From assembly GCA_902550635.1 (NCBI GenBank), contig CACCZY010000006.1, forward strand, positions 1 to 46,444: 46,444 nucleotides of DNA, read 5' to 3'. The notes under the pieces were generated by a model, which was given only the letters and a program-made list of their open reading frames with translations, made no database searches and was not told the origin of the DNA. Shown here in pieces: positions 25,029-35,021 of this stretch. Positions within the stretch are counted from its first letter, which is position 1. Every line of letters starts with the position of its first letter. A program made the position numbers and the translations under genes. Source of the DNA: an uncultured Pelagibacteraceae bacterium (GTDB taxonomy: Bacteria > Pseudomonadota > Alphaproteobacteria > Pelagibacterales > Pelagibacteraceae).

Positions 25029-26141
25029 ATGAATAATTGCTTTATAATACTAGCTGCAGGGAAAAGTAAGAGATTTAAAGGTAAAAAACCTAAACAATTC
25101 AATTTTTATAATGGAAAATGTGTAATTCAGCACTCAATTGATAAAGCTAATGAATCAAAATTATTTAAAAAGATTGTTTTAGTTATTAGTAAAAATCATA
25201 AAAAATACCTTAATGATTTAGTGCTAAAAAACACACTTATAGCTTTTGGTGGCAAAGAAAGACATATCTCATCTATTAAAGCTCTTAAAAAAATCAAAAA
25301 ATCGAAATTTAATAATGTATTCATTCACGATGCTGCAAGACCAGATTTTGAAATAAGTCTACTAAAGAAAATAAACAAATATCTAAAAAATTATAAAGCA
25401 GTTATACCTTACGTAAATACATCTAATTCAACTAAATTAATTCTTAAAGGAAAAATTAAAAATTATGATAGATCAAAAATTTTGCTTACACATACTCCAC
25501 AAGCTTTTAAGTTTAAAGAATTGTATAAAAGATCTTTGTTAAATAAAAAAAAAATTACTGATGAATCATCACTTTATATAGATAATAAAAAAGAAATTAA
25601 ATTTATAAAAGATACTCAAAATAATTTTAAAATTACAAAATCATCTGATATTAAAAACAATATAATTACTTATGGAATAGGTTTTGATATTCATAAGCTT
25701 GTTCCTGAAAGAAAATTATATTTAGGTGGACTTAAAATTAAATCAACTTTAGGTACATTGGGTCATTCTGACGGAGATCCAGTTTTACATTCAATTATTG
25801 ATGCAATTCTTGGTGCATGCAAATTGGGTGATATAGGTCAAAAATTTTCTGACAAAAGTATAAGATTTAAAAATATAAGATCTACAATTCTTTTAAAAAA
25901 AGTTGTTAAACAAATAAAATTAAAAAAGTATTTTATTAATAATATAGATATAAATATAATTACTCAAAAACCTAAAATACAAAAATATAAAAACAAAATG
26001 ATAAAAATAATTTCAAAACTTTGTAATATTTCAGAAAGTCAAATAAATATAAAAGGTAAAACAACAGAAAAGTTAGGAATTATTGGAAAAGAAAAAGCTA
26101 TAGCTTGCGAAGTAATTGCTTCCGTTATTAAAAATGTTTAA
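25029..26141 (+). CDS. ispDF: Bifunctional IspD/IspF (MEP isoprenoid pathway)
   Basis: Fused enzyme of 370 residues. The N-terminal IspD domain (about 1-210) makes CDP-methylerythritol, with nucleotide-binding LAAGKSKRFKGKKPKQF near residue 8 and VFIHDAARP. The C-terminal IspF domain (about 213-370) forms the cyclic diphosphate. Its metal-binding GIGFDIHKLVPERKLYLGG starts near residue 215, with LGHSDGDPVLHSIIDAILGA after it and TTEKLGIIGKEKAIACEV at the end. Fusion is usual in alphaproteobacteria. The start ATG is 37 bases from divergent ntrY. It leads a three-gene operon with pgpA (8-base overlap) and pncC. Confidence 0.96.
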   Translation: MNNCFIILAAGKSKRFKGKKPKQFNFYNGKCVIQHSIDKANESKLFKKIVLVISKNHKKYLNDLVLKNTLIAFGGKERHISSIKALKKIKKSKFNNVFIHDAARPDFEISLLKKINKYLKNYKAVIPYVNTSNSTKLILKGKIKNYDRSKILLTHTPQAFKFKELYKRSLLNKKKITDESSLYIDNKKEIKFIKDTQNNFKITKSSDIKNNIITYGIGFDIHKLVPERKLYLGGLKIKSTLGTLGHSDGDPVLHSIIDAILGACKLGDIGQKFSDKSIRFKNIRSTILLKKVVKQIKLKKYFINNIDINIITQKPKIQKYKNKMIKIISKLCNISESQINIKGKTTEKLGIIGKEKAIACEVIASVIKNV

Positions 26142-26628
26142 AAAAATTAATTTTTTATTTGTTACCTTATTTGGTATTGGAAAAATTAGTAAAATACCAG
26201 GTAGTATTGCATCACTAGTAACTACTATGCTTTTATTTTTTTTGTTTCATATAATAAATATATCGCCGAACATTATTTTAATTATTATTATTATAATTTT
26301 TTTTCTATCAATTTTTGCTGTAAATATTTTTATAAAAGAATTAGATAATAAAGATCCAAAAGAAGTTGTTATTGATGAATTTATCGGTCAATCTATACCT
26401 ATATGTCTTTATGAAATTGCACATGAAGGAATTAAAGATACGAGTCAATTATTAACATTTTATTTCATAATGTTTATTCTGTTTAGAATTTTTGACATCG
26501 CTAAACCCTACCCTGTTAGTTATTATGATAAAAATTTTAAGAATAGTTTTGGTGTTGTTATGGATGATGTCTGTGCTGGATTGTATGTAGTAGCTATTCT
26601 TGTTTTATATATGGTTATTACTTCATGA
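26134..26628 (+). CDS. pgpA: Phosphatidylglycerophosphatase A
   Basis: Membrane enzyme that removes phosphate from phosphatidylglycerophosphate to give phosphatidylglycerol. It has 164 residues from the ATG at 26134; an in-frame TTG at 26116 is less likely. Conserved stretches are GKISKIPGSIASL near the N-terminus, VVIDEFIGQSIP (metal-binding acidic residues), FRIFDIAKPYPV and GVVMDDVCAGLYV. Hydrophobic segments lie between them. It overlaps ispDF by 8 bases and pncC by 4 bases (ATGA), so the three are likely co-translated. Adjacency to ispDF and cinA-like genes is a familiar alphaproteobacterial order. Confidence 0.92.
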   Translation: MFKKINFLFVTLFGIGKISKIPGSIASLVTTMLLFFLFHIINISPNIILIIIIIIFFLSIFAVNIFIKELDNKDPKEVVIDEFIGQSIPICLYEIAHEGIKDTSQLLTFYFIMFILFRIFDIAKPYPVSYYDKNFKNSFGVVMDDVCAGLYVVAILVLYMVITS

Positions 26629-27098
26629 AAAAATTATCAAATAAAATTGTTAAATTATTAATCAAAAAAAAATTAAATATATCTTTTGCAGAATCTTGTA
26701 CTGGTGGTTTACTTTCTAGTTCAATAACTTCTATAAGTGGATCATCTAAAGTTTTTACACTTGGACTAGTTACCTATTCAAATAAAGCTAAAATAAATAT
26801 TCTTAAAGTTCCTAAAAAATTAATAACAAAATATGGAGCTGTTAGTTATGAGACTTGCTTATCCATGGTTAAAAATTTAAACAAAATTTCTAAAACTAAT
26901 ATTTCTATATCAATTACTGGCATTGCTGGACCCAAAGGCGGTACTAAGGAAAAGCCTGTAGGTTTAGTGTTTATTGGAATTAAAAAAGGTAACAAAACTC
27001 TTGTTAAAAAGTTCTTTTTTAAAAATAAAAAAAGATCATCAATTCAAAAAGTTACTGTTAATAAAGCTTTAAATTTAATTTTAAGTTTTATTAAATAG
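26625..27098 (+). CDS. pncC: CinA C-terminal domain protein, nicotinamide-nucleotide amidase
   Basis: Probable NMN deamidase that recycles pyridine nucleotides, 157 residues, equal to the stand-alone CinA C-terminal domain. Family motifs visible are FAESCTGGLLSSSITSISGSS (split; catalytic Ser24), VTYSNKAKINILKVP, GAVSYE and SITGIAGPKGGTKEKPVGLV. The N-terminal MoeA-like domain of full-length CinA is absent. The start lies in an ATGA overlap with pgpA. The last 18 bases overlap the end of the convergent coq10-like gene. Confidence 0.9.
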   Translation: MKKLSNKIVKLLIKKKLNISFAESCTGGLLSSSITSISGSSKVFTLGLVTYSNKAKINILKVPKKLITKYGAVSYETCLSMVKNLNKISKTNISISITGIAGPKGGTKEKPVGLVFIGIKKGNKTLVKKFFFKNKKRSSIQKVTVNKALNLILSFIK

Positions 27099-27530
27099 TT
27101 CCTCAGCTCTTTTTTCAAAAGCATCAGCAATTTTATCTAAACCAAATTGAAATGATTTAGTCATAATCATATTTAAAAAATCATTTTTTAATTCAAAATC
27201 AACTTCAAAAGTAACCTCGGTAGTTTTATTTAATTGTTTAAAATGCCACCTGTTTTCTAAGTGTTTTAATGGTCCATCAAGATTAGTTACAAATATAGTG
27301 TCATCTTTTTTATTATATTTAACATCGCTTTTATAAGTGTCTTTTAATGGACCTTTACCAATAGTAAGGTCTGCTATCATCAATATTAAATCACCTTGTT
27401 CTTTTTTTTCGTGAACTTTGGAACCTAAGCAAAAAGGAACAAAAAGTGGATATTTATCAACATCAAGAACTAAATCAATTAGCTGTTTTTTTTTACATTC
27501 AATTGATCTTTTAACTGATGCTTTGGGCAT
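27081..27530 (-). CDS. Coq10/RatA-type START-domain protein (ubiquinone-binding)
   Basis: Small START-domain protein of 149 residues, resembling Coq10, which binds ubiquinone and supports respiration; enterobacterial RatA is a relative. Typical features are [20 protein letters not shown] at the start, the [12 protein letters not shown] segment near residue 25-36, NRWHFK and the C-terminal [14 protein letters not shown] helix. The start fits the family N-terminus and overlaps the 3' end of lipA by 20 bases, an unusually long same-strand overlap. Its 3' end overlaps convergent pncC by 18 bases. A neighbour role with lipA is conserved in alphaproteobacteria. Confidence 0.88.
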   Translation of the reverse strand: MPKASVKRSIECKKKQLIDLVLDVDKYPLFVPFCLGSKVHEKKEQGDLILMIADLTIGKGPLKDTYKSDVKYNKKDDTIFVTNLDGPLKHLENRWHFKQLNKTTEVTFEVDFELKNDFLNMIMTKSFQFGLDKIADAFEKRAEELFNKT

Positions 27531-28449
27531 TAGTTTGAGCTATTCTATTTTTTTGTAATTTGGCAAAATCTTCATCAGCATGATAAGAAGATCTTGTTAA
27601 TGGTGATGATGATACTAGTAAAAATCCTTTTGCTTTTGCTGCAACTTCTAATTCCTCAAACTCTTCAGGATTATAATATCTTTCTAAAGGATGATGTTTG
27701 ACAGATGGTTGTAAATATTGACCTATAGTTAAAAAATCAACTTCAGCAGATTTTAGATCATCCATTACTTGTAAAATTTCTTCTTTATTTTCTCCCAAAC
27801 CAACCATTAAGCCAGATTTTGTAAAAATATTATTATCAATTTTTTTTGCATTCTTTAAAAGTTCTAATGAAGCAAAGTATCTGGATCCTGGTCTAACTTT
27901 TCTATAAAGTCCTGGAACTGTTTCAATATTATGATTAAAAACATCTGGTTTGGCTTCTATAACTTTTTTATAAGAATCTCCTTTTCTTAAAAAATCAGGA
28001 GTTAAAACTTCTATTGTTGTATTGGGATTATTTTTTCTTGTTTCTATTATAACATCATGGAAATGGTTGGCTCCACCATCATTTAAATCATCTCTATCTA
28101 CTGATGTTATTACAGCATGTTTTAAATTTAATTTTTTAATAGCAGAAGAAATTTTAGTTGGTTCTAGTGGATCTAAAGGTTTAGGTTTACCAGTAATAAC
28201 GTCACAAAAAGCACAAGCTCTTGTACAGGTATCACCCATAATTAAAAATGTTGCGTGTCTTTTGCTCCAACAATCGGTAATATTAGGACAATTGGCTTCT
28301 TGGCAAACAGTTTTAAGTTTGTATTGATTAACAATATTTTTTGTTGAAAAAAATTCTCTACTATTAACAATCTTTGATCTAATCCATTTTGGTTTTTTTT
28401 TAATTGGATTGATAGGTTTATTAACTTTTTCAGGATGTCTAATTGTCAT
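27511..28449 (-). CDS. lipA: Lipoyl synthase
   Basis: Radical SAM enzyme that inserts two sulfurs into protein-bound octanoate to form lipoate for 2-oxoacid dehydrogenases, 312 residues. The auxiliary cluster motif is C49-x4-C54-x5-C60 ([14 protein letters not shown]) and the radical SAM motif is C75-x3-C79-x2-C82 (CTRACAFC). Later family motifs include [20 protein letters not shown] and VKHHPLERY. The C-terminal [15 protein letters not shown] contains the conserved RSSYHA. Its start overlaps the upstream ftsB-like gene by 11 bases. Confidence 0.97.
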   Translation of the reverse strand: MTIRHPEKVNKPINPIKKKPKWIRSKIVNSREFFSTKNIVNQYKLKTVCQEANCPNITDCWSKRHATFLIMGDTCTRACAFCDVITGKPKPLDPLEPTKISSAIKKLNLKHAVITSVDRDDLNDGGANHFHDVIIETRKNNPNTTIEVLTPDFLRKGDSYKKVIEAKPDVFNHNIETVPGLYRKVRPGSRYFASLELLKNAKKIDNNIFTKSGLMVGLGENKEEILQVMDDLKSAEVDFLTIGQYLQPSVKHHPLERYYNPEEFEELEVAAKAKGFLLVSSSPLTRSSYHADEDFAKLQKNRIAQTNAQSIS

Positions 28450-28741
28450 TATTTTTAATTATATAAGTAGTTTCTCCTTTTTTACCATAATGAAATTTGT
28501 CTCTTATTAATATTTCAATATAATCTAAGTCTAGATTGTCTGCTAAGAGTGAATTTTTATGCTCAATATCAGACATTTTATTAATTAATTTTTTTTCTTC
28601 AATTTCAAGATTTTTAAGATCATTCTTTTTTTTAGTGTAAGATATTAAGCCTCTTTCTCCACCTAAGAGATTAATAATAAAATACAAAAATAAAAAAGAT
28701 AAAAATATTTTTACATAGTTTTTTTTTACTTTTTGAAACAT
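28439..28741 (-). CDS. ftsB: FtsB/DivIC-type septum formation initiator
   Basis: Small bitopic cell-division protein, 100 residues. A membrane helix lies at about 11-25, then GGERGLISY and a coiled-coil of about 35 residues ([20 protein letters not shown] and following). The conserved [21 protein letters not shown] ends it (shown split; about 69-90). This matches alphaproteobacterial DivIC/FtsB proteins encoded next to enolase. It begins 2 bases after eno and overlaps lipA by 11 bases. In E. coli FtsB bridges FtsL and FtsQ in the divisome; the same role is assumed here. Confidence 0.88.
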   Translation of the reverse strand: MFQKVKKNYVKIFLSFLFLYFIINLLGGERGLISYTKKKNDLKNLEIEEKKLINKMSDIEHKNSLLADNLDLDYIEILIRDKFHYGKKGETTYIIKNNDN

Positions 28742-28743
28742 AT

Positions 28744-29997
28744 CTAAATTTTATGCATTTTAGCTTTTCTTCCAAGGCTTTCTTGGATTCTTAATAATTG
28801 ATTATATTTAGCTACTCTTTCTGATCTTGCTAGAGAGCCAGTTTTAATTTGACTAGAATTTGTTCCTACTGCTAAATCGGCAATAAATGTATCTTCACTA
28901 TCACCGGATCTATGAGAAATAATTGTTTTGTATCCAATAATTTGAGCAAATTTGATAACTTCCAATGTTTCAGAAACTGTACCTATTTGATTTAATTTAA
29001 TCAATATTGAGTTGGAAGAACTATTTAAAAATCCAACTTTTAATCTTTCTAAATTTGTAGCATACAGATCATCACCAACTATTTGAACTTTTTTTATAGA
29101 TTTCATAAGATCATTCCATGCCTTCCAGTCGTTTTCAGAAAAAGGGTCTTCTATAGATTTAATTTTATATTTTTTAATTAATTTTAAATATTTTTTAATA
29201 CTTTCAGAAACACTAATAAATTTTTTAGAATGAATAGAATAATAATTTTTTTTAATTAACTCATTGGCTGCAACATCAAGACAAATCGAAATATGTTTTC
29301 CATTAATAAAACCAGATTTTTTTATTGCTTGAACTATTAATTTGAGAGCATCTTCATTATTAGAAATCATAGGAGCAAAACCTCCCTCGTCGCCTACAGA
29401 AATTGAAAAACCTTTTTTATAAATTATGTTTTTTAAATTTTGTATAACTAAAAAACACATTCTAATAGCTTCAGTAAAATTTTTAGCACCATCTGGTCTA
29501 ATCATAAATTCTTGAATTCTAAGGCCGTTATTTGCATGTACTCCACCATTAATAATGTTCATTAAAGGGTGAGGTAGTTTAAAATTTTTTTTTTCTAAAA
29601 AACATTTATATAAAGGTTTTTTTTTGATTTTTGCAGAAAGTTTTTTGACAGCCATTGATACAGCTAATATTGAGTTTGCCCCTAATTTTTTTTTTTGTTT
29701 AGTTCCATCTAAATTTATTAAAATACTATCAATTTTTTCTTGGTTATGAATATTTTGATTAATTATTTTTTTTGAAATTTTTTTATTTATTAATTCAACA
29801 GCTTTTAAAACACTTTTACCTAAATATTTTTTATTTGATTTATCTCTTTTTTCAAAAGCTTCGAATGATCCAGTGGATGCTCCTGATGGACATATTGCTG
29901 ATGCGCTTAAGCTGTTTGAAAATACCTCGGCTTCAATAGTAGGATTGCCTCTGCTATCAAAAACCTGTCGAGCTTTGACTCGAAATATTTTATTCAT
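28744..29997 (-). CDS. eno: Enolase
   Basis: Glycolytic enzyme interconverting 2-phosphoglycerate and phosphoenolpyruvate, 417 residues (family about 420-430). Recognisable motifs are ARQVFDSRGNPTIEAEVF near the N-terminus, ASTGSFEAFEKRD, SVGDEGGFAP, the metal-binding EDPFSENDW and GDDLYATN. The signature ILIKLNQIGTVSET and SHRSGDSEDTFIADLAVG complete the active site. It starts right after kdsA (stop codons and starts touch) and is followed after 2 bases by ftsB. The order kdsA-eno-ftsB is conserved in alphaproteobacteria. Confidence 0.98.
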   Translation of the reverse strand: MNKIFRVKARQVFDSRGNPTIEAEVFSNSLSASAICPSGASTGSFEAFEKRDKSNKKYLGKSVLKAVELINKKISKKIINQNIHNQEKIDSILINLDGTKQKKKLGANSILAVSMAVKKLSAKIKKKPLYKCFLEKKNFKLPHPLMNIINGGVHANNGLRIQEFMIRPDGAKNFTEAIRMCFLVIQNLKNIIYKKGFSISVGDEGGFAPMISNNEDALKLIVQAIKKSGFINGKHISICLDVAANELIKKNYYSIHSKKFISVSESIKKYLKLIKKYKIKSIEDPFSENDWKAWNDLMKSIKKVQIVGDDLYATNLERLKVGFLNSSSNSILIKLNQIGTVSETLEVIKFAQIIGYKTIISHRSGDSEDTFIADLAVGTNSSQIKTGSLARSERVAKYNQLLRIQESLGRKAKMHKI

Positions 29998-30822
29998 CTA
30001 TTTTTTAACTAAATTATCAATTTCAAAGAGTTGATTAATTAAATTTTCTAATTTATTTAACGGAACCATGTTTGGTCCATCTGAAGGCGCATTGTCAGGA
30101 TCTTGATGTGTTTCTATAAATACACCTGCCACGCCTACAGCCACAGCTGCTCTTGCTAAATGTTCAACAAATTCTCTTTGACCTCCACTTTTCTCGCCCA
30201 TACCTCCAGGTTGTTGCACAGAATGAGTTGCGTCAAAAATTACTGGATATCCATTCTTTGCCATTATAGGTAATGATCTCATATCTGATACTAGAGTATT
30301 ATATCCAAAACTTGCACCACGCTCAGTGACTAAAATATTATTATTTCCTGAATCAGAAATTTTTTTAGTTACATTAACCATATCCCAAGGAGCTAGAAAC
30401 TGACCTTTTTTAACATTTATAATTTTTTTTGTTTTTGCTGCTGCTACTAAAAGATCAGTTTGTCTACATAAGAAAGCAGGTATTTGAAGTACATCTACAT
30501 GTTCAGCAACTTGTGAACACTGTTCCTCATTGTGAATGTCTGTTAAAATTGGAACATTTAATTCTTTTTTAATTTTATCAAATATTGGTAAAGATTTTTC
30601 AAGTCCCGCTCCTCTTTTTCCTTTTATGCTTGTTCGATTTGCTTTATCGAAAGAAGTTTTATAAATGAAGCCGATTTTAAATTTATCTGCAATTTCTTTG
30701 ATTTTTCCTGACATATCCATAGCATGTTGTTCGGATTCTAGTTGACACGGTCCTGCTATCAAAGAAATTTTCTTGTTATTAGAAATTTCTATGCCATTAC
30801 AATTAATTATTTTGTTTTCCAT
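29998..30822 (-). CDS. kdsA: 3-deoxy-8-phosphooctulonate synthase
   Basis: Condenses arabinose-5-phosphate with PEP to make KDO-8-phosphate, the precursor of the LPS inner-core sugar; 274 residues. Family motifs are [11 protein letters not shown] near residue 20, [55 protein letters not shown] and the C-terminal [20 protein letters not shown]. It overlaps pyrG by one base (TAATG) and abuts eno, which makes its PEP substrate. Together with the lpx genes near the right end it shows that the cell makes a KDO-containing lipid A type outer membrane. Confidence 0.97.
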   Translation of the reverse strand: MENKIINCNGIEISNNKKISLIAGPCQLESEQHAMDMSGKIKEIADKFKIGFIYKTSFDKANRTSIKGKRGAGLEKSLPIFDKIKKELNVPILTDIHNEEQCSQVAEHVDVLQIPAFLCRQTDLLVAAAKTKKIINVKKGQFLAPWDMVNVTKKISDSGNNNILVTERGASFGYNTLVSDMRSLPIMAKNGYPVIFDATHSVQQPGGMGEKSGGQREFVEHLARAAVAVGVAGVFIETHQDPDNAPSDGPNMVPLNKLENLINQLFEIDNLVKK

Positions 30823-32435
30823 TAATAAAATTTTGCAGCCTTGATAAATGAAGAGAATAAAGGATGTGGATTTAAAGGTCTAGATTTAAATTCTGGATGA
30901 AACTGTACACCAATAAACCAGGGGTGATTTTTAAGCTCAATTATTTCAGGAAGTTTATTGTCTGGTGACATTCCAGAAAAAATCATACCTTTTTTTTCAA
31001 AACTATTTACAAGTTGATTGTTCACTTCGTATCTATGTCTATGCCTTTCAAATATAGATTTGGATTTATATATTCTTTGTATCAAAGAATTATGTCTTAA
31101 TTTAGCTTCGTATAACCCTAATCTCATAGTTCCTCCCAGATCTATATTTGTGCCTTTTATTAACTTTCCATTTTTATTCCATTCATTTAAAAGACCAATT
31201 ACTGGATAACATTTCTTATCAAGTTCACTGGATCCGGCCTTTTTAATTTTAAGAACATTTCTTGCAAATTCTATAACGGCCATTTGCATACCAAAACAAA
31301 TTCCTAAAAAAGGAATTTTGTGATTTCTAGCATAATTAATTGCTGATATTTTGCCTTCAGTTCCTCTTTTACCAAAACCTCCTGGAATTAAAATTCCGGA
31401 TGTATTTTTTAGTAATTCTTTAACTTGAAATGGTTTTAATTTATCAGATTCAATTCTAATTAAATTTACTTTTACATTGTTGCTAATTCCGCCATGAATT
31501 AATGCTTCATCTAATGATTTATAAGCATCTTTTAAATTTACATATTTTCCAATTATAGCAATATTTATTGTCTTTCTTTTAGTCAAAACAGATTTTGTTA
31601 TTTTTTTCCATGGTAACAAATTAATTTTTTTTTTTGGTTTTAATTTAAAAAATTTTAAAACCTGTTTATCTAATTTTTCATTATAAAAACTTATTGGGGC
31701 TTCATATATAGTTCTTACATCAACAGTTTCTATTACATTATCTATCGAAACATTACAAAATAAAGATATTTTTTTTCTTTGGTCTAAAGGTATAGATTTT
31801 TGAGATCTACAAATTACTATATCTGGTTGAATACCTAGGCTTCTAAGTTCTTTAACAGAATGTTGAGTAGGTTTTGTTTTTATTTCGTCAGACGATTTTA
31901 AAAAAGGTACAAGTGTTAAATGAATAAACAAACTTTTGTTTTTTCCTACTTCGTTAGAAAATTGTCTTATCGCTTCAACAAAAGGTAAACTTTCAATGTC
32001 ACCGACAGTTCCTCCTATTTCGCAAATAACAAAATCTTCATTAGATATATCACCTTTTATAAATTCCTTAATTCTATCTGTAACGTGAGGTATGACCTGG
32101 ACTGTTTTCCCTAAATACTTTCCCTTACGTTCTCTTTTAATGATATCGCTATAAATTTTTCCTGTAGTGATATTGTCAGATTTTTTTGCAGATATATTTG
32201 TAAATCTTTCATAATGACCTAAATCTAAATCTGTTTCTGCACCATCGTCTGTAACAAAAACTTCTCCATGTTGAAATGGACTCATAGTACCTGGATCTAC
32301 ATTTAAATAAGGATCCATTTTTCTTACTCTAACTTTGTAACCTTGTGATTTTAATAGATAAGCTAAAGATGCAGATGATAAACCCTTACCGAGTGATGAG
32401 ACCACGCCGCCTGTCACAAATATAAATCGCGCCAT
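30822..32435 (-). CDS. pyrG: CTP synthase
   Basis: Converts UTP to CTP using glutamine nitrogen, 537 residues. The synthase domain opens with [20 protein letters not shown] and has [20 protein letters not shown] and [14 protein letters not shown], which bind UTP and ATP. The glutaminase domain has the nucleophile Cys in GICFGMQM near residue 380 and the C-terminal catalytic HPE of [10 protein letters not shown]. Length matches the family. It lies 41 bases after secG and is coupled to kdsA by a TAATG overlap, linking CTP to CMP-KDO production. Confidence 0.98.
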   Translation of the reverse strand: MARFIFVTGGVVSSLGKGLSSASLAYLLKSQGYKVRVRKMDPYLNVDPGTMSPFQHGEVFVTDDGAETDLDLGHYERFTNISAKKSDNITTGKIYSDIIKRERKGKYLGKTVQVIPHVTDRIKEFIKGDISNEDFVICEIGGTVGDIESLPFVEAIRQFSNEVGKNKSLFIHLTLVPFLKSSDEIKTKPTQHSVKELRSLGIQPDIVICRSQKSIPLDQRKKISLFCNVSIDNVIETVDVRTIYEAPISFYNEKLDKQVLKFFKLKPKKKINLLPWKKITKSVLTKRKTINIAIIGKYVNLKDAYKSLDEALIHGGISNNVKVNLIRIESDKLKPFQVKELLKNTSGILIPGGFGKRGTEGKISAINYARNHKIPFLGICFGMQMAVIEFARNVLKIKKAGSSELDKKCYPVIGLLNEWNKNGKLIKGTNIDLGGTMRLGLYEAKLRHNSLIQRIYKSKSIFERHRHRYEVNNQLVNSFEKKGMIFSGMSPDNKLPEIIELKNHPWFIGVQFHPEFKSRPLNPHPLFSSFIKAAKFY

Positions 32436-32476
32436 GGAAGTATCTTATAGACTTAATTTATAAAAAATAAAAGTAA

Positions 32477-32779
32477 TTAATTATTATTTTCTGGTATTTT
32501 AGGAACTTCGTTTGAAGAATCTTCAGTTTTATCAATTACAGAAGTGCTTGAAGGTAAATCTTGTCTTGAAATAATAGTTAAGCTTAATGTGCAAATTATA
32601 AATAATGTTGCAACAATTGCAGTAGCTTTTGTGAAAAAATTTCCTGCTGTACGAGAAAACATAAAATTGTCTTGTGAAACGCCAATACCTAGTGCCCCTC
32701 CTTCAGATTTTTGAAATAAAATCAATACGACTAAAATTATAGCAAGAATTAAATTTACAGTTAAAAGAATATTTTCCAT
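32477..32779 (-). CDS. secG: Preprotein translocase subunit SecG
   Basis: Small membrane subunit of the SecYEG translocon, 100 residues. Two membrane helices (about 3-23 and 50-71) are separated by the conserved cytoplasmic loop FQKSEGGALGIGVSQDNFMFSR (split; LFQKSEGGALG is the family hallmark). The C-terminal tail is polar and low complexity. It lies 5 bases after tpiA, the usual order in many bacteria. The 41-base gap to pyrG shows no clear hairpin. Confidence 0.93.
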   Translation of the reverse strand: MENILLTVNLILAIILVVLILFQKSEGGALGIGVSQDNFMFSRTAGNFFTKATAIVATLFIICTLSLTIISRQDLPSSTSVIDKTEDSSNEVPKIPENNN

Positions 32780-32784
32780 GTGAG

Positions 32785-33537
32785 CTAAATATATGATTTT
32801 TTTATTATATCAATAAATTTGTTTGGTTTTTGTGATGCGCCGCCAATTAGAAATCCATCAATATTTTTAATTTTACTTAATAAATTAATATTTTTATCAT
32901 TAACAGACCCGCCATAAAGAATTTTAAATTGATGGCGATTTTTAATATTTTTTAATATCAGCCTTATAGACTCAATATTTTTAAATAATTCTTTTTCTGA
33001 TTGGATTTTGCCGGATCCAATTGACCAAACAGGTTCATAAGCAACGAATATTTTATTAAAATTTTTTACTTTGTTTAAACCCTTTTTGATTTGATAAGAT
33101 AATATTTTTTTAGTTAAATTTTTTTTTTTTTGTTTTAAATTTTCACCGATGCAAAAGATAACATTTAAATTATTATTTATTGAAGATAATATTTTTTTAT
33201 TTATTTTGATGTCTGTATCTCCACTTTTTCTTTGCTCAGAGTGACCAATAATTACATATTGGGAACCGATTTGTTTAATCATTTTAGAACTGACAAATCC
33301 TGTGTAAGGTCCTTCGCCGTCTATAAAGTGGCAATCTTGAGCACCGACTTTGATATTGGTATTTTTAAATTTTTTTATAAAATCACCTAAAATAGTATAA
33401 GGTGGGCAATATACAATTTTTGCTGTTTTAAATTTTGACATTTTTGAAAACTTAATTACTTTTTTTAAGGAATTAACTGATTTTTTATTGCCGTACATTT
33501 TCCAGTTTGCAACGAAATATTTATATTTATTTGTCAT
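32785..33537 (-). CDS. tpiA: Triosephosphate isomerase
   Basis: Interconverts dihydroxyacetone phosphate and glyceraldehyde-3-phosphate, 250 residues. Active-site residues visible are Lys13 (ANWKM), His99 (VIIGHSEQR) and Glu168 (VAYEPVWSIGSGK). The phosphate-binding ILYGGSVNDKN and IDGFLIGGASQKP are near the C-terminus. It heads the minus-strand run tpiA-secG-pyrG-kdsA-eno-ftsB-lipA-coq10 and is divergent from ppiD across a 50-base gap. Confidence 0.97.
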   Translation of the reverse strand: MTNKYKYFVANWKMYGNKKSVNSLKKVIKFSKMSKFKTAKIVYCPPYTILGDFIKKFKNTNIKVGAQDCHFIDGEGPYTGFVSSKMIKQIGSQYVIIGHSEQRKSGDTDIKINKKILSSINNNLNVIFCIGENLKQKKKNLTKKILSYQIKKGLNKVKNFNKIFVAYEPVWSIGSGKIQSEKELFKNIESIRLILKNIKNRHQFKILYGGSVNDKNINLLSKIKNIDGFLIGGASQKPNKFIDIIKKSYI

Positions 33538-33587
33538 ATAAAGATTTTTAATCTATAGATTTGATTTTATACATCAACTATTAAAAA

Positions 33588-35021
33588 ATGTTAGATAAAG
33601 TTAGGAAATTTTCGGGAAGTATATTTGCCAAAATAATATTGGTAATTGTAGCAGTACCATTTATTTTTTGGGGAATGGGTAGTTCTTTCAATCAAGGGGG
33701 AACAAATACCTTGGCAAAGATAAATAATGAAAGAATATCAACTGATGATTTTTTAAATTTTGTTAATTCAAACAATTTAAACAGGCAAATGATTCAAGAA
33801 AAAATAAATGAAAATATAATTGAAGAATTATTAGCAACACAAATATCTCAAAAATTGCTAAAATTAGAAATGAATGAATTGAATCTTAATATTTCTGATG
33901 AAATTCTAGCATCAATAATAAAAAGTGACTCAAATTTTCATGATACACAAAATAATTTTTCTAGAATTAAATATGAAAAATTTTTGTTAGAAAATAATCT
34001 AACGGCATCACAATATGAAAGAAGTATAAAAGAAAATAAATTAAGAAATAAACTTTTTTTGTATATTAGTGGAGGGTTAATTTCACCAAATCTATTTGTT
34101 AATAAAGTATTTTTAAACGATAATAAAAAAATAAATTTAGTTTATATAAACTTAGAAAAAAATTATAAAAAAAAGGAAAAATTCACACAACAAGAAATAG
34201 ATGATTATATCAAAAAAAATTCAGAAGAATTAAAAATTACAAAAATAGATTTTAAATATGTCAAAGTTGGACCAAATGACTTAGTTGAGTCTGGAGAATA
34301 TAATGAACTTTTTTTTAAAAAAATTGATGAAATAGATGACAAAATTAATAACAATTTTTCAATAGAAGATGTTGCTAAACAATACAATTTAAAACTAGTA
34401 GAAGTCAAAAATTTTGATAAAGATCTAAATTCAAATAATGAAGATAAAATTCTAGATGAAATTTATAAGAATAAAGAAAATAAAAATACACAGTTAGTTG
34501 AAAAAAAAGACTATTTTTTAATTTATCAAATTAAAAAATTAATAAAAATATTACCAAATATAGATAATAAAGATTTCTTAGAAACTGTTAAGGGTAAAAT
34601 TTACATTGATGAAAAAAATAAATTTAATATGAAAATTTTTGAAAAAATAAAAAAAAATGAATTTACCGATCAATATTTTAATCAATTAGCTGAAGTCTCA
34701 AAAAAAAAAGAAATTATGCTAAATTCAATTAGTGATAATACTATATTTAATATAGATTCAGTTAAACTTATTTATCAAATGCCATTAAATTCATTTTCAT
34801 TAATAGCTGATGATAAAAATAATATTTATATTTCAAAAATTTTAGGTGAAAAAAATGAAGTATTAGAAAAAACATCAGATAATTTTAATAGATATTTTGA
34901 TAAATCAAATAATTTACTAAAAAATAAAATGTACACTACTTACGATTATTATCTTAATAGAAAATATAAAATTAAAATTAATGAAAAAACTTTAGAAAGA
35001 GTAAAAAATTATTTTAAATAA
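33588..35021 (+). CDS. PpiD/SurA-like membrane-anchored periplasmic folding factor
   Basis: Likely inner-membrane-anchored chaperone for exported proteins, 477 residues. One membrane helix (about 14-33, IFAKIILVIVAVPFIFWGMG) is followed by a SurA_N_3-like region with LAKINNERISTDDFLNFVN and many helices, as in PpiD. The middle region (about 215-320) is where a parvulin domain would sit. I see no GGDLGW-type parvulin motif, so the isomerase domain appears degenerate or missing. Alphaproteobacterial PpiD is usually about 600-640 residues, so this is short. It sits divergent from tpiA and overlaps trpE by one base (TAATG), a neighbour order seen elsewhere in alphaproteobacteria. No Shine-Dalgarno sequence is apparent. 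Confidence 0.78.
   Translation: MLDKVRKFSGSIFAKIILVIVAVPFIFWGMGSSFNQGGTNTLAKINNERISTDDFLNFVNSNNLNRQMIQEKINENIIEELLATQISQKLLKLEMNELNLNISDEILASIIKSDSNFHDTQNNFSRIKYEKFLLENNLTASQYERSIKENKLRNKLFLYISGGLISPNLFVNKVFLNDNKKINLVYINLEKNYKKKEKFTQQEIDDYIKKNSEELKITKIDFKYVKVGPNDLVESGEYNELFFKKIDEIDDKINNNFSIEDVAKQYNLKLVEVKNFDKDLNSNNEDKILDEIYKNKENKNTQLVEKKDYFLIYQIKKLIKILPNIDNKDFLETVKGKIYIDEKNKFNMKIFEKIKKNEFTDQYFNQLAEVSKKKEIMLNSISDNTIFNIDSVKLIYQMPLNSFSLIADDKNNIYISKILGEKNEVLEKTSDNFNRYFDKSNNLLKNKMYTTYDYYLNRKYKIKINEKTLERVKNYFK

Noticed and set aside
33550..33561. 12-base palindrome AATCTATAGATT between tpiA and ppiD
   Set aside because: Short and within AT-rich sequence; palindromes of this size are expected by chance here.
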